DNA from: Salegentibacter salarius
GTDB lineage: Bacteria > Bacteroidota > Bacteroidia > Flavobacteriales > Flavobacteriaceae
Length of the DNA stretch: 64,000 bases
Reading direction: 5' to 3'
Assembly (NCBI RefSeq): GCF_900168265.1
Contig: NZ_FVZF01000002.1
Location: forward strand, 186,001 to 250,000
In this document: positions 25,307 to 35,200 of the stretch, one piece after another
How positions within the stretch are numbered: the stretch's first letter is position 1
How the letters are laid out: the number at the start of each line of letters is the position of its first letter
Made by a program: the position numbers and the translations under genes
Notes under the pieces: model-generated
The model's database searches: none
What the model saw: only the letters and a program-made list of their open reading frames with translations
Told to the model about the DNA's origin: nothing

Positions 25307-25381
25307 GGGGGCAAAAATGTTAATTTTCAGCACTTAGCGATTTGATATAATATTCAGAAAAAAATTGAAGAAATGGAATGT

Positions 25382-27499
25382 TTAGTAATCATAATACCAG
25401 TTAAAAATATCGGTCCTAATTCCAAAATTTAACCAGCTTGTAGTATTCTCAAAAGTTTGGGCAGTTTTTATATCTGGATCGAAAGAGCGATAAATAAAAC
25501 TTCCATATAATTTAAGGTTGGTTGCCGGGTTCACAATATAGCCGGCCTCAATACTGGAAAATAAAGAATTAGTAGTATTTCCCTGGCCTATTTCTACACC
25601 CGTATCAAAAGGTCGCTGACGCTCACTGGTATAAATATCTCCTCCATAAGCAGCCTGATTGGTTGCCATATTATAATCGAAACCTCTTTTGCCGTAAATC
25701 ACCTTGGCATTTCCATACCACCTGTCTTTTTTATAACGAGCAATAGCAAGAATTTCTCTAAAATTAGAACCCCATAAGTGAGCCATAGACTGATTATTAT
25801 GCCCATAATTTAAAACTCCCGTATTATGGGAATAAGTATAAGGCCGCACCTGGTTATATTCTGCCTGTAGAAATAACCCGGGAATTTTAAAAGCATCAAA
25901 ATATTTTACTCCTAATTGATACCCAAGTTTGTTTTTCCAGCTTTGATTTCCTCCAAATACATCAGAGGTGGAGAATTCATCTATAATCATTTGACCATAA
26001 ACATTAATTTCATCTGAAAACTTATATTTTGAAGTAAGACCGATTATTGCATTTCCGCCTCGGGCCCCGGTAGAAAATTCTATGGCCCGGTAAAATATAA
26101 TCGGATTCAAATAATTTAAATCGAAACCACGATTATTATCATTTTCCCAAACTACAGATTCAAATAAACCAATATTAAGTCTTTTGGTAACATTATAACT
26201 TAAATAATGGTTGGCCATATATTTTGTTCTAAAGGATCCATTTTCTGTAACTGCCGGTCTCACATCACGCAAAGACATCCAGGTATTGGTATATTTTAAT
26301 TTCCAAAACGTGGTGTTGAGTTTAAAATAAGGATACGGGGAAGCATTATCACTCATTAAAAGCGAGCGGTAGCCATCTCCAATAAAGTTTTTACCGTGAC
26401 CAAATTGCAGGTTGAAGAATTTATTTGGCGTATAAGACAAATAACCTTCGGCCACAGGATAATCATACCCCTCATCCATAAATGGTTTTGCAATTCCTCT
26501 TCCCGGGATTATTGCCGGATCACCACCATCTGGCCTTAAAGACTCTGCAAAGCGGTTATAATAATCGGCAAACCTGCCCTGATTTTCGTAGGCTACCGTA
26601 TAGAAATTGAAATTTTTCCCTAAACCACCCTGAAAAATTAGCGCCCGGGTATTGTTATAAGTAAAGTCGAATTCTGTTTGCTGAAAATCCTTACCTAACT
26701 GAAGATCTAAAGCAAAATCCAGCGTAAACCAGTAATCTTCGGTTTCATATTGAACCAGGTGTTCGTTTAGCAATTTACGCCCAAACCAGGAATTCACATC
26801 CTTAAGCATTTTATTTTCTTCAGCCTTAAAATCGTAATATTTTGAAACTTCAGAAAAAAGTAAAGGTTTTGAAGCCGCGTGTGTATTCACCCCTATTTTA
26901 TTGAATTCAGCATAAAAGCGGCTATAATACTCGTGGGAAAGCGGAATATTTATCTGGCTTTCGTAGCGAGGCCGTGTAAATTCTCCCGATTGAATCTCAT
27001 CATATTCATTGATTAAATCACTTTCTTTTTCCAATTCAATAATCTCAGGCTCCGCTTTATAATTACTCCTGGAAGTTTGCTCTAGTTGCTCCGTATTTAA
27101 TGATAACGGAATTTTTACCGGCATTTTAAATTGAACAAAAATAGGCCTGGCGTTATAGGTGGCTGGGTTAATTTGAGGAAGAAGATCAAAAACCCGTTGC
27201 ATTTCTTCTTTCAGCTCAATATATGCTGCATCTGTATAAATAATTGCGAAATCACCATTTTCATCAACTTCAAAAATCACAGTAATTTTTCCCCGGTAAT
27301 CCTCTCTAATAACTTCAGAAGGAACCTTGTAATTATCAAGAATAAACTCCCTTAAGGTGTTTTTAAAACACACCGATTTATTTTCGAAATCTACGTTTAC
27401 ACACTGGGGAAACTCGGGAAAGCGTTGGGTATAACCCTGAGCCTGAGATTTTAAATTAATACTGAATAATAAAACCAGAAGAAACAGGTAGCTCTTCAT
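25382..27499 (-). CDS. Outer-membrane barrel protein with N-terminal TonB-C-like domain (RemB-like candidate)
   Basis: A 705-residue exported protein. After a signal peptide (about 1-20, ending QAQ) comes a small domain (about 22-135) resembling the TonB C-terminal domain: FPEFPQC with a second Cys, then ITVIFEVDENGDFAIIYTD and a helix followed by PIFVQFKMPVKIP. The neighbouring TonB protein has the equivalent elements. The remaining 550 residues are rich in alternating aromatic strands and end in Tyr-Asp-Tyr, as expected of a large outer-membrane beta-barrel, with a Wzi-like capsule-assembly look. Flavobacterial gliding protein RemB has similar size and could be the same family; I recall this from general knowledge and cannot confirm it. 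It is encoded 122 bases after tonB, beyond a terminator. Confidence 0.7.
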   Translation of the reverse strand: MKSYLFLLVLLFSINLKSQAQGYTQRFPEFPQCVNVDFENKSVCFKNTLREFILDNYKVPSEVIREDYRGKITVIFEVDENGDFAIIYTDAAYIELKEEMQRVFDLLPQINPATYNARPIFVQFKMPVKIPLSLNTEQLEQTSRSNYKAEPEIIELEKESDLINEYDEIQSGEFTRPRYESQINIPLSHEYYSRFYAEFNKIGVNTHAASKPLLFSEVSKYYDFKAEENKMLKDVNSWFGRKLLNEHLVQYETEDYWFTLDFALDLQLGKDFQQTEFDFTYNNTRALIFQGGLGKNFNFYTVAYENQGRFADYYNRFAESLRPDGGDPAIIPGRGIAKPFMDEGYDYPVAEGYLSYTPNKFFNLQFGHGKNFIGDGYRSLLMSDNASPYPYFKLNTTFWKLKYTNTWMSLRDVRPAVTENGSFRTKYMANHYLSYNVTKRLNIGLFESVVWENDNNRGFDLNYLNPIIFYRAIEFSTGARGGNAIIGLTSKYKFSDEINVYGQMIIDEFSTSDVFGGNQSWKNKLGYQLGVKYFDAFKIPGLFLQAEYNQVRPYTYSHNTGVLNYGHNNQSMAHLWGSNFREILAIARYKKDRWYGNAKVIYGKRGFDYNMATNQAAYGGDIYTSERQRPFDTGVEIGQGNTTNSLFSSIEAGYIVNPATNLKLYGSFIYRSFDPDIKTAQTFENTTSWLNFGIRTDIFNWYYDY

Positions 27500-27571
27500 A
27501 TTAAAATTAGGGAAAGATTGGTTACACCTTGGAAATATACATTTTTTGAATAGAGTAAACCAGCTAAAAAT

Positions 27572-27600
27572 AAAAAATCCCGGGACGAGCCCGGGATTTA
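27572..27600 (-). terminator. Intrinsic terminator after tonB
   Basis: A 10-bp perfect stem (27575-27584 with 27590-27599), with GC-rich core CCCGGG, a 5-base loop and a T-run on the minus strand. It follows the tonB stop by 22 bases. Confidence 0.88.
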
Positions 27601-27621
27601 AAATCTATATAAGAACTTTTA

Positions 27622-28344
27622 TTAGTCCTGTACCTGGAATACAATTGGTAAAGAGTACATAACTCCTACTGCTTTACCTCTTTGTTTACCTGGTTGCATT
27701 TTAGGCAATTTATTAATTACCCTTGCTGCTTCTTGCTCCAACCTTGGGTGAGGAGCACGAGACATTACATTGGTAATATTTCCTTTTTCATCAATTTTAA
27801 ACTGAACGATTACCCTGTTTACACCAGAAAGACCAAGCTCTGCACCAAGATCGGTATCAAAGTTACGGTTTACAAACTGACTGATCTTTTGGCTCATACA
27901 TTGTTTACGCTCTTCGTTGTTGCTTAGGTTTTCGCAACCTGGGAAAATTGGCACATCTTCAATAACAGCAAAAGGTACATCTTCCACCTCTTCTTCTGTA
28001 GGCGCCTCAACAACTTCCTCTACTTCTACAATCTCATCAAGATTTGTTTCAGTAGACTCAATTTCGTCTTCTTCTACCTCTTCCTCATCCTCTACAACTT
28101 CAATAACCTCTGGTGCCGGAGGCGGAGGTGGTGGCGGTGGAGGCGTATTCTGCATCTCTGTAATTGGGATTTCTTCATCGTCTAGATCGTCCATATTTAA
28201 CTGACCGGTATCAATGGCTTCCTTGTCATAAGTCTTCCATTCAATAGCACGCCAGGTAATTAACAGGACCAGGACAAGCCCCAACTGGAGAAACAGCACG
28301 CTCTTTCTCTTTAAATCGGCTTTTGGATTTTTCTTTGGTTCCAT
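27622..28344 (-). CDS. tonB: TonB family energy transducer
   Basis: Inner-membrane-anchored protein that carries proton-motive energy to outer-membrane TonB-dependent transporters. The 240-residue product has one helix (about 15-31), a proline run (PPPPPPPPP near 67-76), a long acidic Glu/Val linker (about 80-130) and a C-terminal domain (about 133-240) with PIFPGCENL, VIVQFKIDEKGNITNV and the end LPIVFQV. The PIFPGC form with a second Cys is typical of Bacteroidota TonB proteins. ExbB/ExbD are not nearby. It follows the vanZ-like gene and ends in a terminator. Confidence 0.93.
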   Translation of the reverse strand: MEPKKNPKADLKRKSVLFLQLGLVLVLLITWRAIEWKTYDKEAIDTGQLNMDDLDDEEIPITEMQNTPPPPPPPPPAPEVIEVVEDEEEVEEDEIESTETNLDEIVEVEEVVEAPTEEEVEDVPFAVIEDVPIFPGCENLSNNEERKQCMSQKISQFVNRNFDTDLGAELGLSGVNRVIVQFKIDEKGNITNVMSRAPHPRLEQEAARVINKLPKMQPGKQRGKAVGVMYSLPIVFQVQD

Positions 28345-28388
28345 AATAGGTTATTGATTAATAAGGATTGCTAAATTAAATATTTTTT

Positions 28389-28817
28389 CTAAAAAATTAA
28401 ATTAATCTTACTATTTAACCTTTTTAGACTCTTTTCAAAGAAAAGAAAGATAACAACAGCAAGTAAAATTCCAGCGGTATTAGCCAGGATATCGAACCAA
28501 TCTGGCTCGCGATAACTGGTGAGCACACCTTGCAAAACCTCAATTAACATACCAAACAGCACTGCGAGGCCCGCTATTTTAAACAGATTGTTTTTATAAG
28601 TACTTTTAGGCTTATTTTTCAACATAAAATATACCTTCCACAATACCAACAACCCAAAATAAGCTCCAAGATGTAAAAGTTTATCTGTAGGACTAAAGCT
28701 TCCAACGCTAATCTTACCAAGTTTCACTAAAGAGGAAACCGTAAGTAAAATAGTATAAAAAGCAGCTACAAATAAGGCTATTCTAGCTACCAAGAATTTC
28801 TTTATAGGCATCTGCAC
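28389..28817 (-). CDS. VanZ-like membrane protein
   Basis: Integral membrane protein of 142 residues with four predicted helices. It shows the VanZ-like motifs [12 protein letters not shown] and [29 protein letters not shown]. Relatives occur beside vancomycin resistance genes and in phospholipid-related contexts, but the housekeeping function is unknown. Its start lies 35 bases inside gcvH (28783-28817), so translation is probably coupled; a second ATG at 28811 is also possible. The order sprA-gcvH-vanZ-tonB is, as I recall, widely conserved in Flavobacteriia. Confidence 0.88.
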   Translation of the reverse strand: MQMPIKKFLVARIALFVAAFYTILLTVSSLVKLGKISVGSFSPTDKLLHLGAYFGLLVLWKVYFMLKNKPKSTYKNNLFKIAGLAVLFGMLIEVLQGVLTSYREPDWFDILANTAGILLAVVIFLFFEKSLKRLNSKINLIF

Positions 28818-29163
28818 TTAAAAGCTCTTCTAACTGAGATTCATCAGAAAATTTCACTTTAATCATCCAACCTTCTCCGTAAGGATCTGAATTCACCTTT
28901 TCCGGTTCGTCTTCAAGGCTCTCATTAAACTCAATTATCTCTCCTGATATTGGCAAATAAAGGTCTGAAACAGTTTTTACAGCTTCTACAGTACCAAAAA
29001 CCTCTTCTTTATCTAGGGTTTCATCCAGAGTTTCTACCTCTACATAAACGATATCTCCCAATTCGCTTTGAGCGAAATCTGTAATACCGATGGTTACTGT
29101 ATCACCTTCTACCCTAATCCATTCGTGGTCTTTAGTGTACTTTAATTCTTGTGGAATATTCAT
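28783..29163 (-). CDS. gcvH: Glycine cleavage system H protein
   Basis: Lipoyl carrier of the glycine cleavage system, shuttling the aminomethyl group between the P, T and L proteins. The 126-residue product contains [11 protein letters not shown] near the start and the lipoylation site Lys63 in [15 protein letters not shown]. Length is normal. No gcvP or gcvT is in the window; in this phylum gcvH often stands apart. It has a promoter of its own (29185-29214), 63 bases after sprA, and overlaps the following vanZ-like gene. Confidence 0.96.
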   Translation of the reverse strand: MNIPQELKYTKDHEWIRVEGDTVTIGITDFAQSELGDIVYVEVETLDETLDKEEVFGTVEAVKTVSDLYLPISGEIIEFNESLEDEPEKVNSDPYGEGWMIKVKFSDESQLEELLSADAYKEILGS

Positions 29164-29184
29164 TAGTTCTATTTTATATTAGAG

Positions 29185-29214
29185 CAAAGTTAATTTTTTA
29201 AAGCAATACTTCAA
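29185..29214 (-). promoter_or_regulatory. Promoter of the gcvH unit
   Basis: On the minus strand: TTG (29212-29214), 19-base spacer, TAACTTTG (29185-29192). It ends 21 bases before the gcvH ATG and lies in the short gap after sprA. Confidence 0.68.
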
Positions 29215-29225
29215 ACAAGGCTCAA

Positions 29226-32200
29226 TTAATTTCCGAAATTATATCTAAGGGTTATTCCAGATCTTATTGTTGTTTGCGGAAAAGCAGTAGAAACAGCATA
29301 TTCAGAGAAGTTATGTTCGTAGTAGAATATGGCCGTTAAATTACTGGAAATGGCATAATCTGTCGTGAAATTTAGACGCCAAATATCCTGCCCGGCAATC
29401 ACCTGGCTGGTTTCTAAATCTAAATACCTGATGATACTTTTATTTCTTCTAAAAGAAACATCAGCTTTAAAATTAAGATCGCTACTTAAAATTCTATTTC
29501 TCCCACCAAGACCAGTGGCAATTTTTAGATCTTTAATTCTATACCCGGCACCAACTATGTATTCATTTCCTGTAGTTTCAGTCAATAAATTATTATCAAA
29601 ACTCAGGGAAAGCATTCGGTCTTTTCTTACCTCTGCCAATAATTGAATAGCATTCTTAGTTTCCAGGTCTAAACGGAATAACGGAGTAAATAATTCGGTT
29701 AAAACAATATTGGAATACAGGATAGGGTTTTTAAAATCTCCAGCCTGGTTAGTATCAAATTCGTTATCGGCATCGTAATCCAGGTTTGTTTGAAACTGGT
29801 TGATGGTATAGTTAGATTGATATCCGTGGTTTATAGAAAACCTTCTAAATTTATCTCTAAACCAACCAATACGCATTAACCCGGTATATTTCATATTCCA
29901 GTTAGGCAAAGGCATATCTCTAAACGCTCCTAACTTTATATCCTCTGGATCTTTACCTGCGTAGGCCGAAACAAATGCCGGAAGCAAGACAGCCTGGTTT
30001 GTTTTCCCTATTCCCACCGGGTAACCGTCTTCATCTACATCATTAGGATCTAAACCACGCTCCCGGGCTAATCTTTGAGCTATTTCTAAACGATTCTCCC
30101 TGAAGCTTTCAAAAGTTGCTGAAGATTGCTCGTTAGATTGATTAAAGGCTGTTTTGATAAGAATAGTAGAAATGTTGAAGTTTCCGTAGTTATATGGAGT
30201 CAATGGAATATACTCCAGGGTAGTTGGGTTTACCCTATAATTTTCTGAATAATTCTCTGAATAATTTCTATTAGCACTTATGTCTACCGTGAGATCTGGA
30301 ATAATATCCAGGGAAGCCTGTAAATCTAATTGCTCGTTTTTTAAAGTAGAATATTGCTGATTGAAATTTTGAAATAAAGTTAACCAACCTCTCCTGGCAG
30401 CCTGGTACCTCACCTCGTCCTGCCAGCCAAAAGTAAAGCTTGTACTTGGTTGCAAAGTTCCCATAAAACCTACACTTGGGGTGTAACCGGGCAGGAAAGT
30501 TCCTTCATTTTGCCGGTAGTTTATTTGCAACCTACTCAAAATAGTTACAAAATCTACAAAAGTATTATAGCTTTTACTGGTTTTTTCAACCACTTCAGCA
30601 TCCTGTGTTCGCTGCTCATCTTGAGGTGTTCCATCTAGCGTGGGCACACCTGCACTACGTTGTTTTATAGTTTGACCGCCTCTACCATCTTTCTTTTCCA
30701 GCCCCAAATAAGAATATAACGCTTCCATATCAAGATTAGCATTTATCTGGTGAGAGCTAGAATTCTGTACGCTATTTCCAATATCGGGAATCCCTTCCAG
30801 GTTTTCGTAGATCCTAGAACCACGTTGCCATTGGAAATCGCCAGTATAAGAATAAGTTGCATTTATAAAATCCAACACTGGGATTTTATCAAAAGGAAGA
30901 TCATAATTTACCTGTAAATTCTGGTAATGCAAATCTGGAGTACCAATACTGAAGAAATTATCCCAAACTCCAATAGAGTTATCGGCAAAACCTTCTTCAT
31001 CTATATAGTTTCTAACAATTCGATTATTTGAAGCGTTAAAAGCAAAGCTTAGCGAATTTGTAAGATTATAATTTATACCATATTCCCAATTGAATAAATA
31101 GTTTCGCTGGTAAAGGGTAGGAATCCCTAAATCTTCATCTGAAAGTTCCAGCGATCTAAATTTCTGCTCATTGTATTGTCTCAGAATAGTAGAACTCGCA
31201 TTTATATTAGACGGTAATAAGTTCACATTAAAATCTCTAACCAGCGAATAATAATCGCTACTATCTAAAGCTGAAATATTCTTAAAAGGCTCTACTTGCT
31301 TAGGCTCAAAATTAAACTCATAAGTAGCTCCAGCCCGCACATTTTGATTCAGAGATTCTTCAATTTCAAAATCCCGATGATCAACCTGGTTGTAAGAAGT
31401 GGTAAAAGCAAAATTCTCAATATCGTAAGGCATAGGCTTTGCTTCGCCGGTACGTTCTTTACGCAAACCAATTACATTTACGCTTTGTCGCTTGGTATAA
31501 GACTGAGACTGTCTTTTTATCTGCTCTCTTTCGGCAGGATCAACAATATCTGCAAGTCGCGTTTCTAATTCTAAATCTAAAAATTCCTGATCGTATTTTG
31601 GAGTAATTAATTCTTCTCCCCTACTATAATTAAAAGGAATTTTTACGCCCCATTTTTCCGGAAGTAACTGGCCGGCATTAATATTAGTAACTACGTCGTA
31701 TTGCTGGGAATTTTCCCTGCTTCGCTGATTTGGCCCCTGTTCTATAGTTCCAAATCCTACCGTACTTTTTCTACCGGTAGCGGCTACGGTAGCAAAATCG
31801 GCCAGGTTGGTATCCATATTAATTATGGTTGCCCAACCACCCTCATTATCAAGGTCTGAAAGTCTTAGTTCGTTAAACCAAACTTCTCCACATAAATCCT
31901 GGACACCGTTGGTTGGAGTTCCATTTTTTAAACCGAGCATTAGCACTCTAACATTTCCAAAACTTGGATTACCCTTAATTCCCAGGCGCAGTTGATCCAT
32001 TTCATAGGATTCTTCTTCATCTACTAAATCTAAATTCTCGGTAAAGAAATTCAATTCTCCTGCATTTAAGGCTGGATCGCCTAACACACTGGTCTTTACG
32101 CGTTGCAATAAATCTAATGGTAATTCCATTCTATTTCCTGCCGGCCAAATTTCTTCAGCAGTCATTGCGCCAAAAGCGGTAGGACTTAAAGGCACTTCAA

Positions 32201-35200
32201 TTTGATAGTAATTATCGGTGAAATCGGTTCCCATTCTAATAAAAGCAACCAACTGGCCGTCTTTTAACGGAGTTCTATTCGGTAGAGATTCAGCGTGTAA
32301 AAACATTTCCAGTTTCTTATACTGCCGCATATCTAACTGAAAATTCTTGTAAACCGCCCTGGCATCTTGCGGTTCTAAATCACAAACCCTAAGCGAAAGG
32401 GATTGTTCATTTTGCCTGATATTAGTGTTATTTTCGAAAAGCTCTTCCCTAATTACCCCTGGAGGCAACACATAAGGCACCGGCTCCCGATTTTCATTTT
32501 CCTCAATATTTACCGCTGAAACTTCGAAAAGTGTGTTCTGATTTTCAGGAAGTATATTCCTGTCTCTTAAACCGCGGTTATATCTTCGGTAATCTCCTCT
32601 AACCAACTCCATAGTCCCGAACCGCAATAATGTTTTTTCCTGAAAACCGCTAAGAAACATTCTCATAAAGCGTATAGACCTATAATCTGCTATACCGCCC
32701 TTTGCATCTGTGGGTTCGTAAATAGGAATTTTGAACTGAAGCCAACGTACCGGGAGTTCGTTTCCGTTTCTAAGTGTTGTAACAAGTTCCTTTTCATCGG
32801 TTATATATTGGTTGTTTTCAATACCCATACCCGGGAAAAAAGGTATTTCGTATTCAAAATAACTGTCTATAGTGTTCATCGTGTTGTCACGATTCACATC
32901 TTCTGTAGTGGGTAAAGTAGTATTCCCCCTATTGGTATCTCCAACTTCCGGAGGTGAATTTCCATCGGGGCCATTATAGTTTCTATAACGGGTAACAATA
33001 TCTCCTGTAGTGTTTAGAAAATACTCATAATTATCGGCCGCAGGATCAGGAAAATTGCTGAATTCCGGGAATTTTAAAGCTTCTTGCGCATCTGAAAGCC
33101 CATCGTAACCTACATCCTGATTGGTACGTTCTTCCCCTTCAGTATCAAAAGCATAAATTAAAGATTGATCTGCCGGAACTTTAGCAAGCTCGGTTTCTAT
33201 AGTATTCTCTGTACCGCCACCGGGTGGCAATCCATTTTCAAACTGCTTACGCCCATCTTTTAGCACGTCTTCAGAAATATTCCCCAAGTTAAAATTGATA
33301 GTTCCGGCTGAATTCCCACTATTTTCGGAGTAGATATAAGGATCCATCACCCAAAACTCTATAAACTCCACATTGCTTTGCTCAAAATTCGTGGTATTTA
33401 TACCGCGCATAATTCCTCCAAAATTTTGAGAGGGATTTGGTAAAGTACCTTCAGTTGCCATGGGATTAAAGTTATAAGGACCACGTTCTGTAGGGAAATA
33501 AGCCACATCCATCGTATAAACTACCTGCGGTTGGCCCTGTACTACATCGGTATTTGGAAATATCTCGCTAAGTGCTACTCTTCTTGTAGCATAGTTTGAA
33601 ATATCATTATCTGTAATTCCATCGGGTCGGTTACTGCTATAAAATATTGGATCTATAGTATACCAGGATAAACCTGCACGTTTGTACCCTACCTTATTAT
33701 CACCATTGGCCAGTTCACCACCAAAACCTAAAGGCACACTACTCAACTCCCAACTAAGCGGAGAACTAATATCTATAGTGGTTTGCGCTGCTTCAAAATC
33801 ATCTATATAAGTAGTAGCCTCTCCCTGAAAGTCATTAATTGCCGGCGCTCCCGGTTGCAAATAAGCAAACTCCCCGGTAACAGAGAAATTAGAAGGCACA
33901 TCGGTATCGATATTTGGCAGTTTATTTACCATCCTGGTAAACAAAGGAACTTCGGTAGAATAGTTTACGTTAAATCCAAATATGGAGTTATTTATAGGCT
34001 CGTAACTATAATTCGCCTTTTGAGTAAGCGGGCGTTCCTTCAGGTTTAAAAAAGTAGCACCTACTAAAAAGTTTTCATTAAACTGGTGCTCTACATTTAT
34101 TCCGGTAAAACGTTTGGTTTGCTGCCCAAATAAGGCATTATTTTCAGTATTAACCTGGATTGGAATATCTGAAGCCAGCAAAGCTTCATCAAGAATCTGC
34201 ACTCTTCCAAGTTCATAATTTACCACATAATCTACACCTTCCTGCAGGACTCTTCCCCCAGCGGTTACGGTAACTGAGCCCGGTGGCAGGTTAAAACCAA
34301 TTGGAATTCCTTCAACTTCTCCAGATTTATATCTTCCCTTTAACTGAAATTTATTTTTATCGGCATCTTCCTGTTCGGCCTGGGTTTTCGTGGTGCGGTA
34401 CAAAGACCTGAAAACATATTTCTGCTGGTTGGCATTCCATGTTTCAGGATTATCATAATCTTCTGTCCCGGTATTTGGAGAATTATCCAGTTCATCAAAT
34501 AAATGCTGCCCAAAGGGTTCTACCGTAGTAAAAATAATATTTCCGGTTTGCGGATCTATAGTTAGGCCGGGGACATAATCAAAGAAACCATCTCCGCCAT
34601 TTATGGGATCATTATTATTATTCAGTTTATCTAAATTAAAAACACGAAGCAGCGGCGTATCGCTAACATCTTCCGGAAGCGGAACAGAACCATCACCAGC
34701 CGGTTTTATATAATTTAGAGGTTGTGGATCTGTATATAGAATATTCAACCTGAAATCTTCACGCTCCAATTGATAAGCTCCAAGACTGTAAATATTCTTC
34801 ATCATTAAATCCCAAACCGGCTCATCTACATTGGTAATGGTGCTTTTAAGCATTTTAACTACCAGATTTCGGTTTACCCGCTGGTTAGAGCTAGGCTCCA
34901 TTGGATCCTGACCAACAATATTATCTCCCGTAGCATTTACACCATCATTGGCAAACTCTCCAACCTGATAAACTTCGCCGTTTACCGTATATTGAAAAGC
35001 AACCGCAAGAATTTCGTCGTTACTTAAGCGTTGATTTAAGGAGATATATCCTAATTGTGTATTTAAGCTGTATTCATTAGGCTGTAATTGGCGGGCATTC
35101 TCCAATTTCACATAATCCAGACCTTCAGAAACCTGCACACCGCCAAAACCATTATCTACAGTAGCCACGTCACGAATAGCAGGTGTTAAAACAGATTCAG

